Of a stretch of DNA of 54,811 nucleotides, positions 33,549 to 43,213 are shown one piece after another. The translations under genes and the position numbers were made by a program. Where the stretch lies: positions 1-54,811 of the forward strand of contig JAEZHT010000057.1 of NCBI GenBank assembly GCA_023436805.1. Reading direction: 5' to 3'. Source of the stretch: Bacillota bacterium. GTDB taxonomy: Bacteria; Bacillota_I; Bacilli_A; Acholeplasmatales; UBA5453. The first letter of the stretch is position 1. Every line of letters starts with the position of its first letter. Under the pieces are notes generated by a model. It saw only the letters and a list, made by a program, of their open reading frames with translations. It was not told the origin of the DNA and made no database searches.

Positions 33549-36362
33549 CTAATTAATGATAATTGGTTCTTTTTCATTCATGAACATTGCGAAGAATTGA
33601 TGGATATCATCGAGTTGTTCTGGGGTTAAGTTATTGAATGCGTATCCGGCAATGCGGTCAGCTTCTGAGTCGATGTGTGCGATACCATCGTTGATATCGG
33701 CTTCGATTTCAATCAACATTTGAGCGTCAATTTGAAGCAACGCTTGAACATCGGTGTTGCCTAAAATATCATCCAAAACAATCGCGATGGTTTCATCGAT
33801 TAGTGCACGTTTTTGATCCAATACTGCATCGAGTGACAATATGACATGAATCATTAGACCCGTTTCAAATTCAACGCCCCACAGATTGATTTGTGTGTAG
33901 ATATTAGAGACGCCATCGAGTTCAGTCATGACAGCTTCTTCCAATTCTAAGACATTCATAATGACTTCAATGAGGTGTGGCTTCAAGTCTTCAAATATGC
34001 CATCGCAATCATCATCAATACCACCTTGGACACATACGCCCATCATCGGTAATTTCAATGTGTTGACCCATGTAGTGACAAATGCTAAATCCATATCGCT
34101 ACGGATCAATCCTCTATAATCCATCACATGGTCGACCATCAATTCAATGAAATTAAGTACCATTTCTGGGTCTTTTTCTTCAGTTTCAATGAAATCAATG
34201 ATGTCAAATAAGATGGCACCTTCGGTTTCAACCACATGTTGAATCAATGATTTATCCATTGCATACACCAATTCATACAATTCAATGTAGTTTGGTAGTT
34301 GGATAATCAATTCATCCAATAACGCTGAAACTTTAAGATAAAGTGCAGGTTCTAATTCGTCTTCGAGTTGCGATTTCGCGATACTTACACCAAAACCAAC
34401 AAAGTCTACAACCATTGGTGTGACATCCATCGATTCGATGGCAGAAACCAATGTGGCTTGTTCGGTTAAGAAGTTATCCAAGTATGTCAATACAAATACG
34501 ATCAATTCAGCCACTTTCGTTGGGTTAGTAGAGCCATCATAATAAATACCTTCAATCTCATCATAGTAGCCTTCAATGATCATACCATCGACGATGGTTT
34601 GGATTTCATCGATTGCCTCAGCATCGACGCTGAGTATAAATTCAAGACCCAATAAAGTCGAGTTTCTTTGGAGTTGAGCCATCGTATCGGCATGACCAGC
34701 CAATGTAGTGACATTGTAGCCAAACATGCTACCGGCCATGGTGATGAGGGTTTCATAGAAAATTTCGAAGCTGGATTCTGCAGGGATGGTATCAATTAAA
34801 ATTTGAACGATTTCATCTTTTAGAATCAATACTTCATCGATCGATAATTCACCAGATTCTAATAGGTCTTCAATGTCTGAAACCAATGTTGCTGGAATGG
34901 CTTTATACACCGTTTGGATATAAGTGCCCACTTCTTCAATGATGGTTCTGACATATTCAGATTCATTTTCAAGCATGTCGATGATCATTTCAACCATTTC
35001 AATTTGACGTTCGATATCTTCAATACGTTCTGCATAGAATCGTAAATCAGACATTTCATAATAGACGTCATAAATAGGATCAAATAGATTTGGATAAAAG
35101 GCCTTGATTGAATTCATGAAAACCGTGTCATTGTTTAGATATGCATGATCAATGATACGGATGAACAAATCAATGTATTGGTCGGTTTCATCCCCATAAT
35201 AGTATTGATCCATATAAGGGGTGTATTCATAATACAACGCATTGGCGTAATCTATGCTAGCATTGACGACTCTAGGGACATCAATTTCAGCTAAATTCGT
35301 CAAGAATCGATTAAATAGTAATTGATCTTCTACTACCACGTGAACCAATATGGTAGCACGCATGGCCAAAAATTCAGTGCCTTGCATCCAAGCGTTGATT
35401 TCAGCTTGCTTATCAACGATTTGATCTTCATAATACGATAGGTTGTTTTGCATTTCTTCTAATGCAATCACCAATGCTTCATTGCCTAATGTTAAGACAA
35501 AGCTTGCGAAAACTTCTGGTGATAGACCATATGCCCCAAGTTTATCGAATTCTTCTTTAAGTAGACTTGGTTGTGGGTTTTCAAAAACAACGGGTAATTC
35601 AACCATGAAGCTCATCATTTGAACCATTTGAACCGGGTCCATACCTTCACTCAATGCGACATCCAGATAGAGATTAGTCATGGTTTCCATACGTAAGTAC
35701 ATGTTGTATTCGAACTCATTTTCAAAATCATCTTCGGTCATATCTGGTGTGTAGCTAGGGTTGATTGCGCTCAATAGATTCGCGTAAATCACTTCTCTGT
35801 TTTCAACACTGATCACTGTATAGTTACGTGGTGCAGATGCTTGAGATAACACGGTGCCTGCAGTTGCTTTCACAGTAATCGCATATGAACCTGGGGTTAA
35901 GTTTAAAGTGGATAAGTCAAATGTGGTTTGGGTTGTGGTTGTAGACACATTACCATCGACAATGATTTGATATCCAGTGGCATTTGCTACCGCTTGCCAA
36001 GAAAGCACATTGCCTGTCAAATTGACAATTGGTGCGGTTAAGGTTACACTGCCCCCTTGAACCACATAAGTAATACCTGTCGATGGTGCCGATAGGGTAG
36101 TCCCTTTTTTCGCAACCACGGTGATGGTATAATTACCTGCCGTTAAGTTGAGTGTAGATAGGTCAAAGGTGGTCGCTGTTGTGACATGTTCTGTACTATT
36201 CACAACCACAATATACGATTCTGCGCCAGTAACCGCATCCCAGGATACGACATCACCGGTTAAGGTTACATTGGTAGGTTTGCCTAAGGTTGAGCTTTGT
36301 TCACAACCAAAGAGCGCTACTGCGCCAAGAATAATCAAAAACAAGAAATAAATACGTTTCAT
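33549..36362 (-). CDS. Large lipoprotein with two fibronectin III-like domains and a long helical region
   Basis: A 937-aa precursor. Signal MKRIYFLFLIILGAVALFGC (lipobox LFGC), so it is anchored outside the membrane. Residues ~25-185 contain two tandem FnIII/Ig-like beta domains with near-duplicate strands (TTFDLSTLNLTAGNYTITV and TTFDLSTLNLTPGSYAITV, with VSWDAVTGAESY and LSWQAVANATGY). The remaining ~750 residues are acidic, Met-rich and predicted mostly helical, with recurring YYE/DLLE-type segments and no motif I recognise. Only one short Cys pair (GVCVQGGIDDDC) is seen after the lipobox. It sits between two ABC exporters but has its own promoter and terminator. Surface binding or adhesion is plausible only by architecture. 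Confidence 0.87.
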   Translation of the reverse strand: MKRIYFLFLIILGAVALFGCEQSSTLGKPTNVTLTGDVVSWDAVTGAESYIVVVNSTEHVTTATTFDLSTLNLTAGNYTITVVAKKGTTLSAPSTGITYVVQGGSVTLTAPIVNLTGNVLSWQAVANATGYQIIVDGNVSTTTTQTTFDLSTLNLTPGSYAITVKATAGTVLSQASAPRNYTVISVENREVIYANLLSAINPSYTPDMTEDDFENEFEYNMYLRMETMTNLYLDVALSEGMDPVQMVQMMSFMVELPVVFENPQPSLLKEEFDKLGAYGLSPEVFASFVLTLGNEALVIALEEMQNNLSYYEDQIVDKQAEINAWMQGTEFLAMRATILVHVVVEDQLLFNRFLTNLAEIDVPRVVNASIDYANALYYEYTPYMDQYYYGDETDQYIDLFIRIIDHAYLNNDTVFMNSIKAFYPNLFDPIYDVYYEMSDLRFYAERIEDIERQIEMVEMIIDMLENESEYVRTIIEEVGTYIQTVYKAIPATLVSDIEDLLESGELSIDEVLILKDEIVQILIDTIPAESSFEIFYETLITMAGSMFGYNVTTLAGHADTMAQLQRNSTLLGLEFILSVDAEAIDEIQTIVDGMIIEGYYDEIEGIYYDGSTNPTKVAELIVFVLTYLDNFLTEQATLVSAIESMDVTPMVVDFVGFGVSIAKSQLEDELEPALYLKVSALLDELIIQLPNYIELYELVYAMDKSLIQHVVETEGAILFDIIDFIETEEKDPEMVLNFIELMVDHVMDYRGLIRSDMDLAFVTTWVNTLKLPMMGVCVQGGIDDDCDGIFEDLKPHLIEVIMNVLELEEAVMTELDGVSNIYTQINLWGVEFETGLMIHVILSLDAVLDQKRALIDETIAIVLDDILGNTDVQALLQIDAQMLIEIEADINDGIAHIDSEADRIAGYAFNNLTPEQLDDIHQFFAMFMNEKEPIIIN

Positions 36363-36394
36363 TGCATCAAGTCCTTTCCTTGAATTTCACCCTC

Positions 36395-36400
36395 ATTATA
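36395..36400 (-). promoter_or_regulatory. -10 box of the large lipoprotein gene
   Basis: Minus strand TATAAT 33 nt before the start codon. The -35 region (ACAATT) is weak. AAAGGAC serves as ribosome site. Confidence 0.5.
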
Positions 36401-36480
36401 CTCAATGTTGTGACAAAATTGTGTAAATAAGTCTCAATTCTTTCAAAAATATTACAAATACTCAAAAAACGCGATAAAAA

Positions 36481-38928
36481 TCATTCGATTTGATGCATTT
36501 TTAAGACATCCGAAGGGTTCAAATGCTTGGATCTACTCACGTAGAATAAACGCGTAGCTACCAACATGAGGTTTCCAATGGCCAAACCTAAAACGATATC
36601 GATGGGTTTAAAGACAATGTTTTCATACTCATCAAACAACATGAGTAACGGTTTGATGAGTGGATTGAGCATCAAAACGGTGCATAGAGATGCGAGTGTT
36701 AATGTGAGTGAGATTAATAATCCTTCTAACCATAATTGGGTTTTCAATGTTTTTTTAGATAACCCTAAAATCGATGCCCTTACGTAGCTTGGTTTCAATT
36801 CATAAAAGAGAATCATCCCTTGATTCATCATCGATAATAGTAAACCAGCCAAGATGATCATCGTAACAAAGGTGGCGTAATTCATCGATTGAATCACTTC
36901 ATGTGATAAATGACGCGCATTCATTTGAAAATCATACACATAAAATAGACGGCTGCTGTAGGTTTGTATCAGTTGATTTTTGAGGGTTTGAGGGTCATTC
37001 GAATTGATTAATATGTGGGTTTGTTTCAAATCACTGTACCCAGAGACACGGTGTAAGTTGATGAATGCGGTATTGCCCACCGCTTCATCAAAGAAACCCA
37101 TGACCTTAAGTGGTACTTCTGTATGGTCTTTGGTTAATCCGATGTGAACGGTATCGCCAACGTTGACGCCATAAACCGCTTGATATCGCATTGGTAACCA
37201 AATGGCGGGTTCTGTGCTATTTTGAAATGCGGTCAAATCATCGACATGGGTCATACCAAAGTACGTTGGGATCGCTTCAGGGTCTAACATATAGACCGCT
37301 TGGAACACTTGATTGCCTGCTATAATTGGGACACTTCGATAAATGCCTACAGGTGTGCTATTTTCAACCAAAGGGTTTGTCAAAAGTTCTGTTTGAATTT
37401 GAGTTACATTGGTCAAAACATTCGAAAGTACCAAATCGGCTTGATACTCTTCTAAAATGACATTGGCCTTGTGTTTAATATACCCGGTGGTTTCAAACAA
37501 TAAAGTGACTGAAACCAAAGTCGCCAATGACAGCCATAAAAAGCGATATAAGGTTTTCTTATGATAACCGATTTTCATTAAATATGGGTATGGGGTTTCT
37601 TTGAGCAGATTCACTTGTTTGATCCAAAAGCGATGGATTAAAATCAACAAAGCAAACGTCATCGACAATACTGTGACCAATCGGATCAAGGTGTATTGAA
37701 TACCCACTTTAGGTAGTACGAAGTAAATGATGCTACCTACCACAACCACGATGCCATGCAACCAAGTACTGACTTTTTTATCTGGTAATAACTTGAGTCT
37801 GGATACTTCTGTTTTCGACTGCCAACGGATGGTATGGTATAAGACTGTTAAGATAAAAATGACTGTGAGGATCATAAGGCTATATACAATCGGTAAAAAA
37901 GACAATGGGTAGATGAGCCCAGGCATCAACACCTGCATCCCAATTTGGATGATACCATAAGCCAATGCATACCCCAAAATGGCTGCGGGTATATATAAAA
38001 TGAATAGTTCAAATAACCAAATGAAAAATCCAAACCACAACGACCCACCAAGCAGTTTGATCAAGGATAACATCTGTTCTTTTTCCCTAAAAACCAATGT
38101 ATAGGTCGTTTGAATGAGTAACAATACCGTGATGCCGATGAATAACAACATCAATTGAAATAAGGCAATCGCACGGTTGATCAACTGGTTGATGTATTGG
38201 ACTGGTAAACTCAATTTAAAATCCATCGATTGATACACCGATAAGTTTTGAACTGTCGCTTGTGTTTGAGCAATGTTATCTGTATCAAAATAGACAGTGT
38301 TATTTAAGTTCACAAAGAAAGCATCCGGATAAGTGGTTAAAGTCGGAAACATCGCTTTGATGAATAGTCCCACGTGGGGGTCATGTAAAATAAACCCTTG
38401 ATCCCCTTGGAATACCCCATAATCTTTGAGAATGTCTCGAACAACAAAGGATTTTTGGGTTTGACCTATGGCCAATGTCAGTGTATCTGAAATCCCGACT
38501 TGATGCGTTTTAGCAGCGGTTTCAGTCAAGATAATTTCATTTTCTAATAATTCATGAGATGACCCATATAATACCTCAAAATCAGCTTTTGAGGTGGCTA
38601 AAACGGTGAGGTAATCGTAATCATCTGTCAGTGCATCGACTTTAAATACTTTCGCATAGGTACCGTCATAGTTTTCATCCAAAGTACGGGTTGAAAAGTA
38701 CCGTGAAGTCGAGTTTGAACCAATCGTCATTTCTAAATCGATGTGTTCACTCATCCGTTCATAGCGATAATAATAGTAGTGTTTAAGCACATCTTGCATC
38801 GTAAACGATAACGTTAAAACCACCATTAAAAAGGTAAAACCAAGCAACATTAAAAAACTTCGCAAAGGCGACTTTACGAGGTTTTGTTTGGCGAATTTTA
38901 ACATGAATAAGGCTTTAGATCTTTTCAT
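36481..38928 (-). CDS. FtsX-like ABC transporter permease (MacB/LolC type)
   Basis: Large permease of a mechanotransmission-type ABC system. The start is placed at the ATG at 38928 (MKRSKALFMLKFAKQNL), 815 aa; the ATG at 38904 is an alternative. Layout: helix 1 (LMLLGFTFLMVVLTLSF), a large extracytoplasmic domain, three helices with a FtsX motif, a short soluble part, a second half with another helix, a periplasmic-like domain, and a final three-helix block. This is the duplicated 8-10 helix architecture of bacitracin-type or lipoprotein-handling exporters. It overlaps the ATPase gene by 14 nt. The substrate is unknown. Confidence 0.9.
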   Translation of the reverse strand: MKRSKALFMLKFAKQNLVKSPLRSFLMLLGFTFLMVVLTLSFTMQDVLKHYYYYRYERMSEHIDLEMTIGSNSTSRYFSTRTLDENYDGTYAKVFKVDALTDDYDYLTVLATSKADFEVLYGSSHELLENEIILTETAAKTHQVGISDTLTLAIGQTQKSFVVRDILKDYGVFQGDQGFILHDPHVGLFIKAMFPTLTTYPDAFFVNLNNTVYFDTDNIAQTQATVQNLSVYQSMDFKLSLPVQYINQLINRAIALFQLMLLFIGITVLLLIQTTYTLVFREKEQMLSLIKLLGGSLWFGFFIWLFELFILYIPAAILGYALAYGIIQIGMQVLMPGLIYPLSFLPIVYSLMILTVIFILTVLYHTIRWQSKTEVSRLKLLPDKKVSTWLHGIVVVVGSIIYFVLPKVGIQYTLIRLVTVLSMTFALLILIHRFWIKQVNLLKETPYPYLMKIGYHKKTLYRFLWLSLATLVSVTLLFETTGYIKHKANVILEEYQADLVLSNVLTNVTQIQTELLTNPLVENSTPVGIYRSVPIIAGNQVFQAVYMLDPEAIPTYFGMTHVDDLTAFQNSTEPAIWLPMRYQAVYGVNVGDTVHIGLTKDHTEVPLKVMGFFDEAVGNTAFINLHRVSGYSDLKQTHILINSNDPQTLKNQLIQTYSSRLFYVYDFQMNARHLSHEVIQSMNYATFVTMIILAGLLLSMMNQGMILFYELKPSYVRASILGLSKKTLKTQLWLEGLLISLTLTLASLCTVLMLNPLIKPLLMLFDEYENIVFKPIDIVLGLAIGNLMLVATRLFYVSRSKHLNPSDVLKMHQIE

Positions 38929-39586
38929 CTTTAATGATGTTCCCATCCAATAATCGAATGACACGATTGGTGTATGACAATAACGACTCGTTATGCGTCA
39001 CCATGACGATGGTGATGCCTAAAGTCTCGTTGAGTTTTTTAAATAAAGCCATGATTTCTAAACTGGTGGCGTAATCGAGGTTCCCAGTGGGTTCATCCGC
39101 GAATATGATTTTCTTTTCACCTAGAATTGCTCTAGCGATCGACGCACGTTGTTGCATCCCACCAGAAAGCGCTGATGGGTATTGGTGCATCACATCTTTT
39201 AATCCAACCAACGAAAGTGCTTCTTCGATGGTCAAACCTTTGTGTTTGATGATGACATTGGCGAGTTTCAAGTTATCGTAAATGGTTAAGTTTGGAATCA
39301 AGTTAAAAAATTGGAATACAAATCCAATCAAATCACGGCGTAACATCGCGCGGTCACTTTCGAGGTAATTGGAGAGTGGCTTTTGAAACAGGTGAACTTC
39401 GCCACTATCGACCGGTTCTAAGCCGGACATGACATATAAAAGTGTGGTTTTACCTGACCCACTCGGGCCAATGATTCCGACGAATTCAGAAGCGTGGATA
39501 CTTAAGGATAAATGGTTTAAAACCGGGCGATTTAACACATCCGGGTAATAGGTTTTTTTGACATCCTTTAAAACGATTTGTTCCAT
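38915..39586 (-). CDS. ABC transporter ATP-binding protein (LolD/MacB/FtsE type)
   Basis: A 223-aa ATPase partner of the FtsX-like permease. Walker A is GPSGSGKTT, Q-loop FVFQFFNLIPNLT, signature LSGGMQQR, Walker B IIFADEPTGNLD, H-loop MVTHNES. These are the hallmarks of the MacB/LolD subclass. The ribosome site GGTGATG is weak. The gene pair is transcribed as a unit. Confidence 0.95.
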   Translation of the reverse strand: MEQIVLKDVKKTYYPDVLNRPVLNHLSLSIHASEFVGIIGPSGSGKTTLLYVMSGLEPVDSGEVHLFQKPLSNYLESDRAMLRRDLIGFVFQFFNLIPNLTIYDNLKLANVIIKHKGLTIEEALSLVGLKDVMHQYPSALSGGMQQRASIARAILGEKKIIFADEPTGNLDYATSLEIMALFKKLNETLGITIVMVTHNESLLSYTNRVIRLLDGNIIKDEKI

Positions 39587-39633
39587 AACATCACCACTTT
39601 TCTACTTTCATTATAGCGCATAATCTAATAAAA

Positions 39634-39663
39634 CAAAAATAAAGGCGACATCATCGCCTTTAT
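39634..39663 (-). terminator. Terminator of the AIM24/DHFR-like/DUF1295 operon
   Basis: Minus-strand stem ATAAAGGCGA-TGATG-TCGCCTTTAT followed by TTTTTG. Confidence 0.85.
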
Positions 39664-39667
39664 CGGT

Positions 39668-40531
39668 TTATTGAGATTTCTTTTTGAACCATGGTATGAG
39701 CTTAGACGTTTCTGATTGATAGACTTTATACTCACTTCTGGTTTTGAGGATTTTTTCTTCCATCATCGGGATGGAAATGAATAAGAACATGAGGGTCATC
39801 GATATTGGTGCTAGGATGTACCAATCGACTTTGAAAGCAACCCCAAAATAAGCCACATACAAGCCCCACCATACCATGACTTCTCCAAAGTAATTGGGGT
39901 GTCTAGAGTATTGCCACAAACCCACATCGATGATGCGTTTATCCCCTGGGTTTCGTTTAAAAGCACGCATTTGTTCATCGGATAAATACTGAATGACGAC
40001 CGCTGAAATCGTGATGATGACACCTAAAATGGATATCAAGTTTAATGAACCATTGAGTGAAACCATCTCTAAAAATACTGCCATTTGAGCGAATACGATG
40101 ATGGTTGGGAATAAGTGAATGCCTAAGAAATTCACCGCTGGATAAAACGAGCCGGTTTTTTCTTTCAACATCGTATAACGCCAATCTTGGTGTTTGAACC
40201 CGTCCCACATGACCATCCAGTTGTAAGTCAAACGGAGTGCCCAAATGAAAATACCAATTAGAACCACGATGTTGAGTGGTGTGAGCGCGTCCATCAACAT
40301 CAAAGCATACGCCATCAACATCGGTGGAACCACACTCCAATAAGGGTCATACAAACTTGAGTTTTTGAATATCAACGACATGATAAAAATGATGATGGTG
40401 AATATAATATCCAAATAAAGCAATTGCATCACAATCGATGTCGTCATATTAGCTGCTAAAAGTGCACTGATGGCAAATCCAATGTTATAAATGACTAAAA
40501 AGATGAGAAAATCTTTGATATAAAGTTTCAT
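39668..40531 (-). CDS. DUF1295 / steroid 5-alpha-reductase-like membrane protein
   Basis: A 287-aa polytopic protein with about seven hydrophobic helices. The C-terminal LWQYSRHPNYFGEVMVWWGLY motif and the trailing EEKILKTRSEY segment are hallmarks of the DUF1295/ICMT-like family, which includes steroid reductases and isoprenylcysteine methyltransferases. A membrane lipid reductase or methyltransferase is likely, but the reaction cannot be named. AGAGGTAAAA precedes the ATG, 2 nt after the stop of the DHFR-like gene. Confidence 0.88.
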   Translation of the reverse strand: MKLYIKDFLIFLVIYNIGFAISALLAANMTTSIVMQLLYLDIIFTIIIFIMSLIFKNSSLYDPYWSVVPPMLMAYALMLMDALTPLNIVVLIGIFIWALRLTYNWMVMWDGFKHQDWRYTMLKEKTGSFYPAVNFLGIHLFPTIIVFAQMAVFLEMVSLNGSLNLISILGVIITISAVVIQYLSDEQMRAFKRNPGDKRIIDVGLWQYSRHPNYFGEVMVWWGLYVAYFGVAFKVDWYILAPISMTLMFLFISIPMMEEKILKTRSEYKVYQSETSKLIPWFKKKSQ

Positions 40532-40533
40532 TT

Positions 40534-41061
40534 TTACCTCTTCTCGTAGGTCAACATGACCATACCGTTAAATGTTTCATTCGATACCAATTTGAGTGGG
40601 GTATCGCTATCGATGATTGGAAATAATCGTTTGCCAGAACCGATGATGTTTGGAATCAATGTCAACACCAATCGGTCAATGGCTTTGGCTTTGAACAATG
40701 GGTCTATGACACCTCGGCCACCGACAATCCAAATGTCTTTACCTTCGGTTTGTTTTAAGTTTTCCACGAAGGAGACCACATCGCCTTCAACAAAGGTCAC
40801 TTCTTCGTTTGAACCTTTCAAGCGACTTGAAAAAACATACACTGTCTTACCAGTGTATGGCCATGCATCAATGGCGATATGATGAATCAACTCGTAATAT
40901 GTTTTACTCCCTAAAATGATGGTATCGATGGTACTTAAGAATTGGTCATACCCATAATCAACCACCTCATCGGTATGTCCAGCCAAAAAATCGATGGCAT
41001 CATTGTCTCGAGCGATATAGCCATCTAAAGAGGTGGCGATGTATAAAATGACTTTACGCAT
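40534..41061 (-). CDS. Dihydrofolate reductase-like protein (RibD C-terminal domain family)
   Basis: A 175-aa protein of the RibD_C/YyaP group. It starts RKVILYIATSLDGYIARDNDAIDFL and has the NADPH-binding WIVGGRGVIDPLF and the LTLIPNIIGSGKRLF segment. It is not a FolA-type DHFR by these motifs; the substrate is unknown. The ATG overlaps the preceding stop by one base (TAATG), so translation is probably coupled, and no separate strong ribosome site is seen. Confidence 0.88.
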   Translation of the reverse strand: MRKVILYIATSLDGYIARDNDAIDFLAGHTDEVVDYGYDQFLSTIDTIILGSKTYYELIHHIAIDAWPYTGKTVYVFSSRLKGSNEEVTFVEGDVVSFVENLKQTEGKDIWIVGGRGVIDPLFKAKAIDRLVLTLIPNIIGSGKRLFPIIDSDTPLKLVSNETFNGMVMLTYEKR

Positions 41062-41723
41062 TATTTGTGGACAACAGGTGACATGAATTTCGATGCTGGC
41101 ATCGATTGTAAGTACACCTTACCAGGGCCTGTGACGACGGTATGGAAAATCCCTTCGCCACCAAAAACCATGTCCTTCAAATTACCCACCGTCTTGATAT
41201 CCATCGATACCGTTGAATCCATCGCCGCTAAGTACCCTGTATCGATGATCATTTTTTCACCGGCTTCAAGTTCATACACCTTGACATAGCCATCGAGTTC
41301 CACAAACGCAATCCCTTCACCGGTGAGTTTTTGCATGATGAAACCTTCACCGCCAAAAAAGCCAGCGCCTAATTTACGTTGGAAGAAAATCGAGAGTTCA
41401 ACCGAGGATTCACACCCAAGGAATGCCTTTTTTTGGACAATGAACGGTTTGTCTTTTTGGACATGAACAGCCATGATGGTCCCCGGTAATGAGGATGCTA
41501 AAGCAATCATCCCTGGCCCATTTTTGGCGGTGTAGATGTTTTGAAATAAAGCTTCACCTGAAAGCATTCTGCCAAAGACTTTACCTAAACCGCCACCTTT
41601 GGTTTCCATCGACATATTTTCTGTCATCCATGACATACCGCCACCTTCAGTGACGATTTGTTCGTTTTCATCGAGTTCAACGATGACCACAGGGAGTTGA
41701 CCCCCTTCAATCTTGTATTGCAC
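41061..41723 (-). CDS. AIM24 / TIGR00266 family protein
   Basis: A 220-aa beta-rich protein beginning with GTG at 41723 behind AGAGGTGATACT. The signature is GGGMSWMTENMSMETKGGG near the N-terminus, followed by LSGEALFQNIYTA and the GFFGGEGFIMQKLTGEGIAF core with several Gly-rich turns. The family is widespread and related to mitochondrial AIM24, with a trimeric beta-prism fold. Function in bacteria is not established. It heads an operon with a DHFR-like protein and a DUF1295 protein. Confidence 0.92.
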   Translation of the reverse strand: MQYKIEGGQLPVVIVELDENEQIVTEGGGMSWMTENMSMETKGGGLGKVFGRMLSGEALFQNIYTAKNGPGMIALASSLPGTIMAVHVQKDKPFIVQKKAFLGCESSVELSIFFQRKLGAGFFGGEGFIMQKLTGEGIAFVELDGYVKVYELEAGEKMIIDTGYLAAMDSTVSMDIKTVGNLKDMVFGGEGIFHTVVTGPGKVYLQSMPASKFMSPVVHK

Positions 41724-41895
41724 AGTATCACCTCTTACTGTTATTCTACCGTATCGAGATAATATAATCTATAACAAATCCATGTCTATACTTGATTTTA
41801 GGTATCATTTAATTGAATTGTTTTTTGTCAATGTTGCCTTTTTATTGTTTATTTCTTGAAACTTAAACGAAATGGTTTATTCTATTTAAATATGA

Positions 41896-41901
41896 TATAA
41901 T
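41896..41901 (+). promoter_or_regulatory. -10 box of the GGDEF gene
   Basis: TATAAT about 54-59 nt before the start codons. The -35 position (TGGTTT) is weak. The 222-bp gap here is otherwise AT-rich with no gene. Confidence 0.5.
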
Positions 41902-41954
41902 ATCTTAAAATTAGACATGAGTCAATACCTTCATGGATAGGTGGGATGCCATCG

Positions 41955-43208
41955 ATGCATAAAAAATACCTCGATTTTGACCCTTTTGGCAGCATGATTG
42001 TCAAGGCGATGAATGCAGGGACTTGGATTTGGAATATCCAAACCAATGAAACCATTTTTAACGAACGCTGGGCCGAAATGATTGGCTTTTCTTTGGCTGA
42101 ATTATCACCAGTCAGTTTAGATACATGGTGTAAATTCGTCCATCCAGATGATTTACATAAATCAGATGAAGCCTTCAAAAAACTATTCAATAAAGAAGAG
42201 GAATTTTATTCTGTTGAAGTTAGAATGAAACATAAATTGGGGTATTGGATATGGGTTCTAGACAGTGGACAAATCGTTGAGTGGTCGAGTACAGGGGAAC
42301 CCTTGGTTGCGATTGGGACCCACATCGATATCACTGAATCCAAAAATGCTCAACTAGAACTAGAAAAAAGTGAACGTAATTTAAGACAAATTGTTGAACA
42401 CGCCTTTGACATCATCTATCGAATTGACATTCACAGTAATTTTTCCTATTTGTCCAATGCTTGGTCAAAACGCTTGGGTTATGCAAGGGCCAATACCCTA
42501 GGTAAATCATTTAAACCGTTTGTCCATCCTGAGGATATCAAACGCGTTCTAAGTTTTTTCGAAACCTTATCACATACCGAAGAATCACAAACCATCAGTG
42601 GTTTTCGTTTGAAACATGCCAATGGGACGTGGCGTTTTTATGAAACGAACGCTTCTGCCATCATTGAAGATGGCGCAGTGACTGGATTCGTAGGGATTGC
42701 GAGAGATATCACTTTACTCATTGAAAAACAACGAGAAATTGAATACTTGTCCTACCATGACTTCTTAACTGGATTATACAATAGACACTATTTGGACCAT
42801 GTCATTGAAGACATCATCCGTCCTGAGCGTTTACCACTGTGTATCATATCGATGGATTTAAATGATTTAAAGCGTGTTAATGATACCTTTGGTCACCACA
42901 TGGGTGATTATTACATCAAACAAACGGCCACCATCATCCGTCAGTTTATTCCAACCCCTTATCAATTTAGAGTTGGTGGCGATGAATTCTTAATCTTCGT
43001 ACCCAATACCGATAATAATGCAGCTTTAGAACTACGAAGCACCATTTATGAACAATTGAAATCCATGAAAATAAAAGACTTTCAACCATCCACAGCGTTT
43101 GGATTCATCGTCAAAGAATCGATCGATGAAGAGATTTATGAAGACATCAAGAAAGCCGATGAATTCATGTATTTGAATAAAATCAAAGTTAAAAACGGGA
43201 ATTATTAA
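41955..43208 (+). CDS. PAS-PAS-GGDEF diguanylate cyclase
   Basis: Cytosolic signalling protein, predicted to make cyclic di-GMP from two GTP. The start is uncertain: ATG at 41946 has AGGTGG only 1 nt away, while ATG at 41955 has it at 10 nt and is used here (417 aa). Two PAS_3/PAC units lie at residues ~10-125 and ~130-255 (each ends in a DIT-type PAC terminus: HIDITESKN and ARDITLLIE). A GGDEF domain follows (YHDFLTGLYNRHYLD, then VGGDEFLIF, intact A-site). The residues nine to six before GGDEF are not RxxD, so the product-inhibition I-site is absent. No membrane helix: the PAS domains must sense a soluble ligand, redox state or light. It is monocistronic. Confidence 0.93.
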   Translation: MHKKYLDFDPFGSMIVKAMNAGTWIWNIQTNETIFNERWAEMIGFSLAELSPVSLDTWCKFVHPDDLHKSDEAFKKLFNKEEEFYSVEVRMKHKLGYWIWVLDSGQIVEWSSTGEPLVAIGTHIDITESKNAQLELEKSERNLRQIVEHAFDIIYRIDIHSNFSYLSNAWSKRLGYARANTLGKSFKPFVHPEDIKRVLSFFETLSHTEESQTISGFRLKHANGTWRFYETNASAIIEDGAVTGFVGIARDITLLIEKQREIEYLSYHDFLTGLYNRHYLDHVIEDIIRPERLPLCIISMDLNDLKRVNDTFGHHMGDYYIKQTATIIRQFIPTPYQFRVGGDEFLIFVPNTDNNAALELRSTIYEQLKSMKIKDFQPSTAFGFIVKESIDEEIYEDIKKADEFMYLNKIKVKNGNY

Positions 43209-43213
43209 AATAG

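Noticed and set aside
41882..42190. 102-codon minus-strand ORF at the start of the GGDEF gene
   Set aside because: It overlaps the clear PAS coding frame, has no recognisable domain and no ribosome site.
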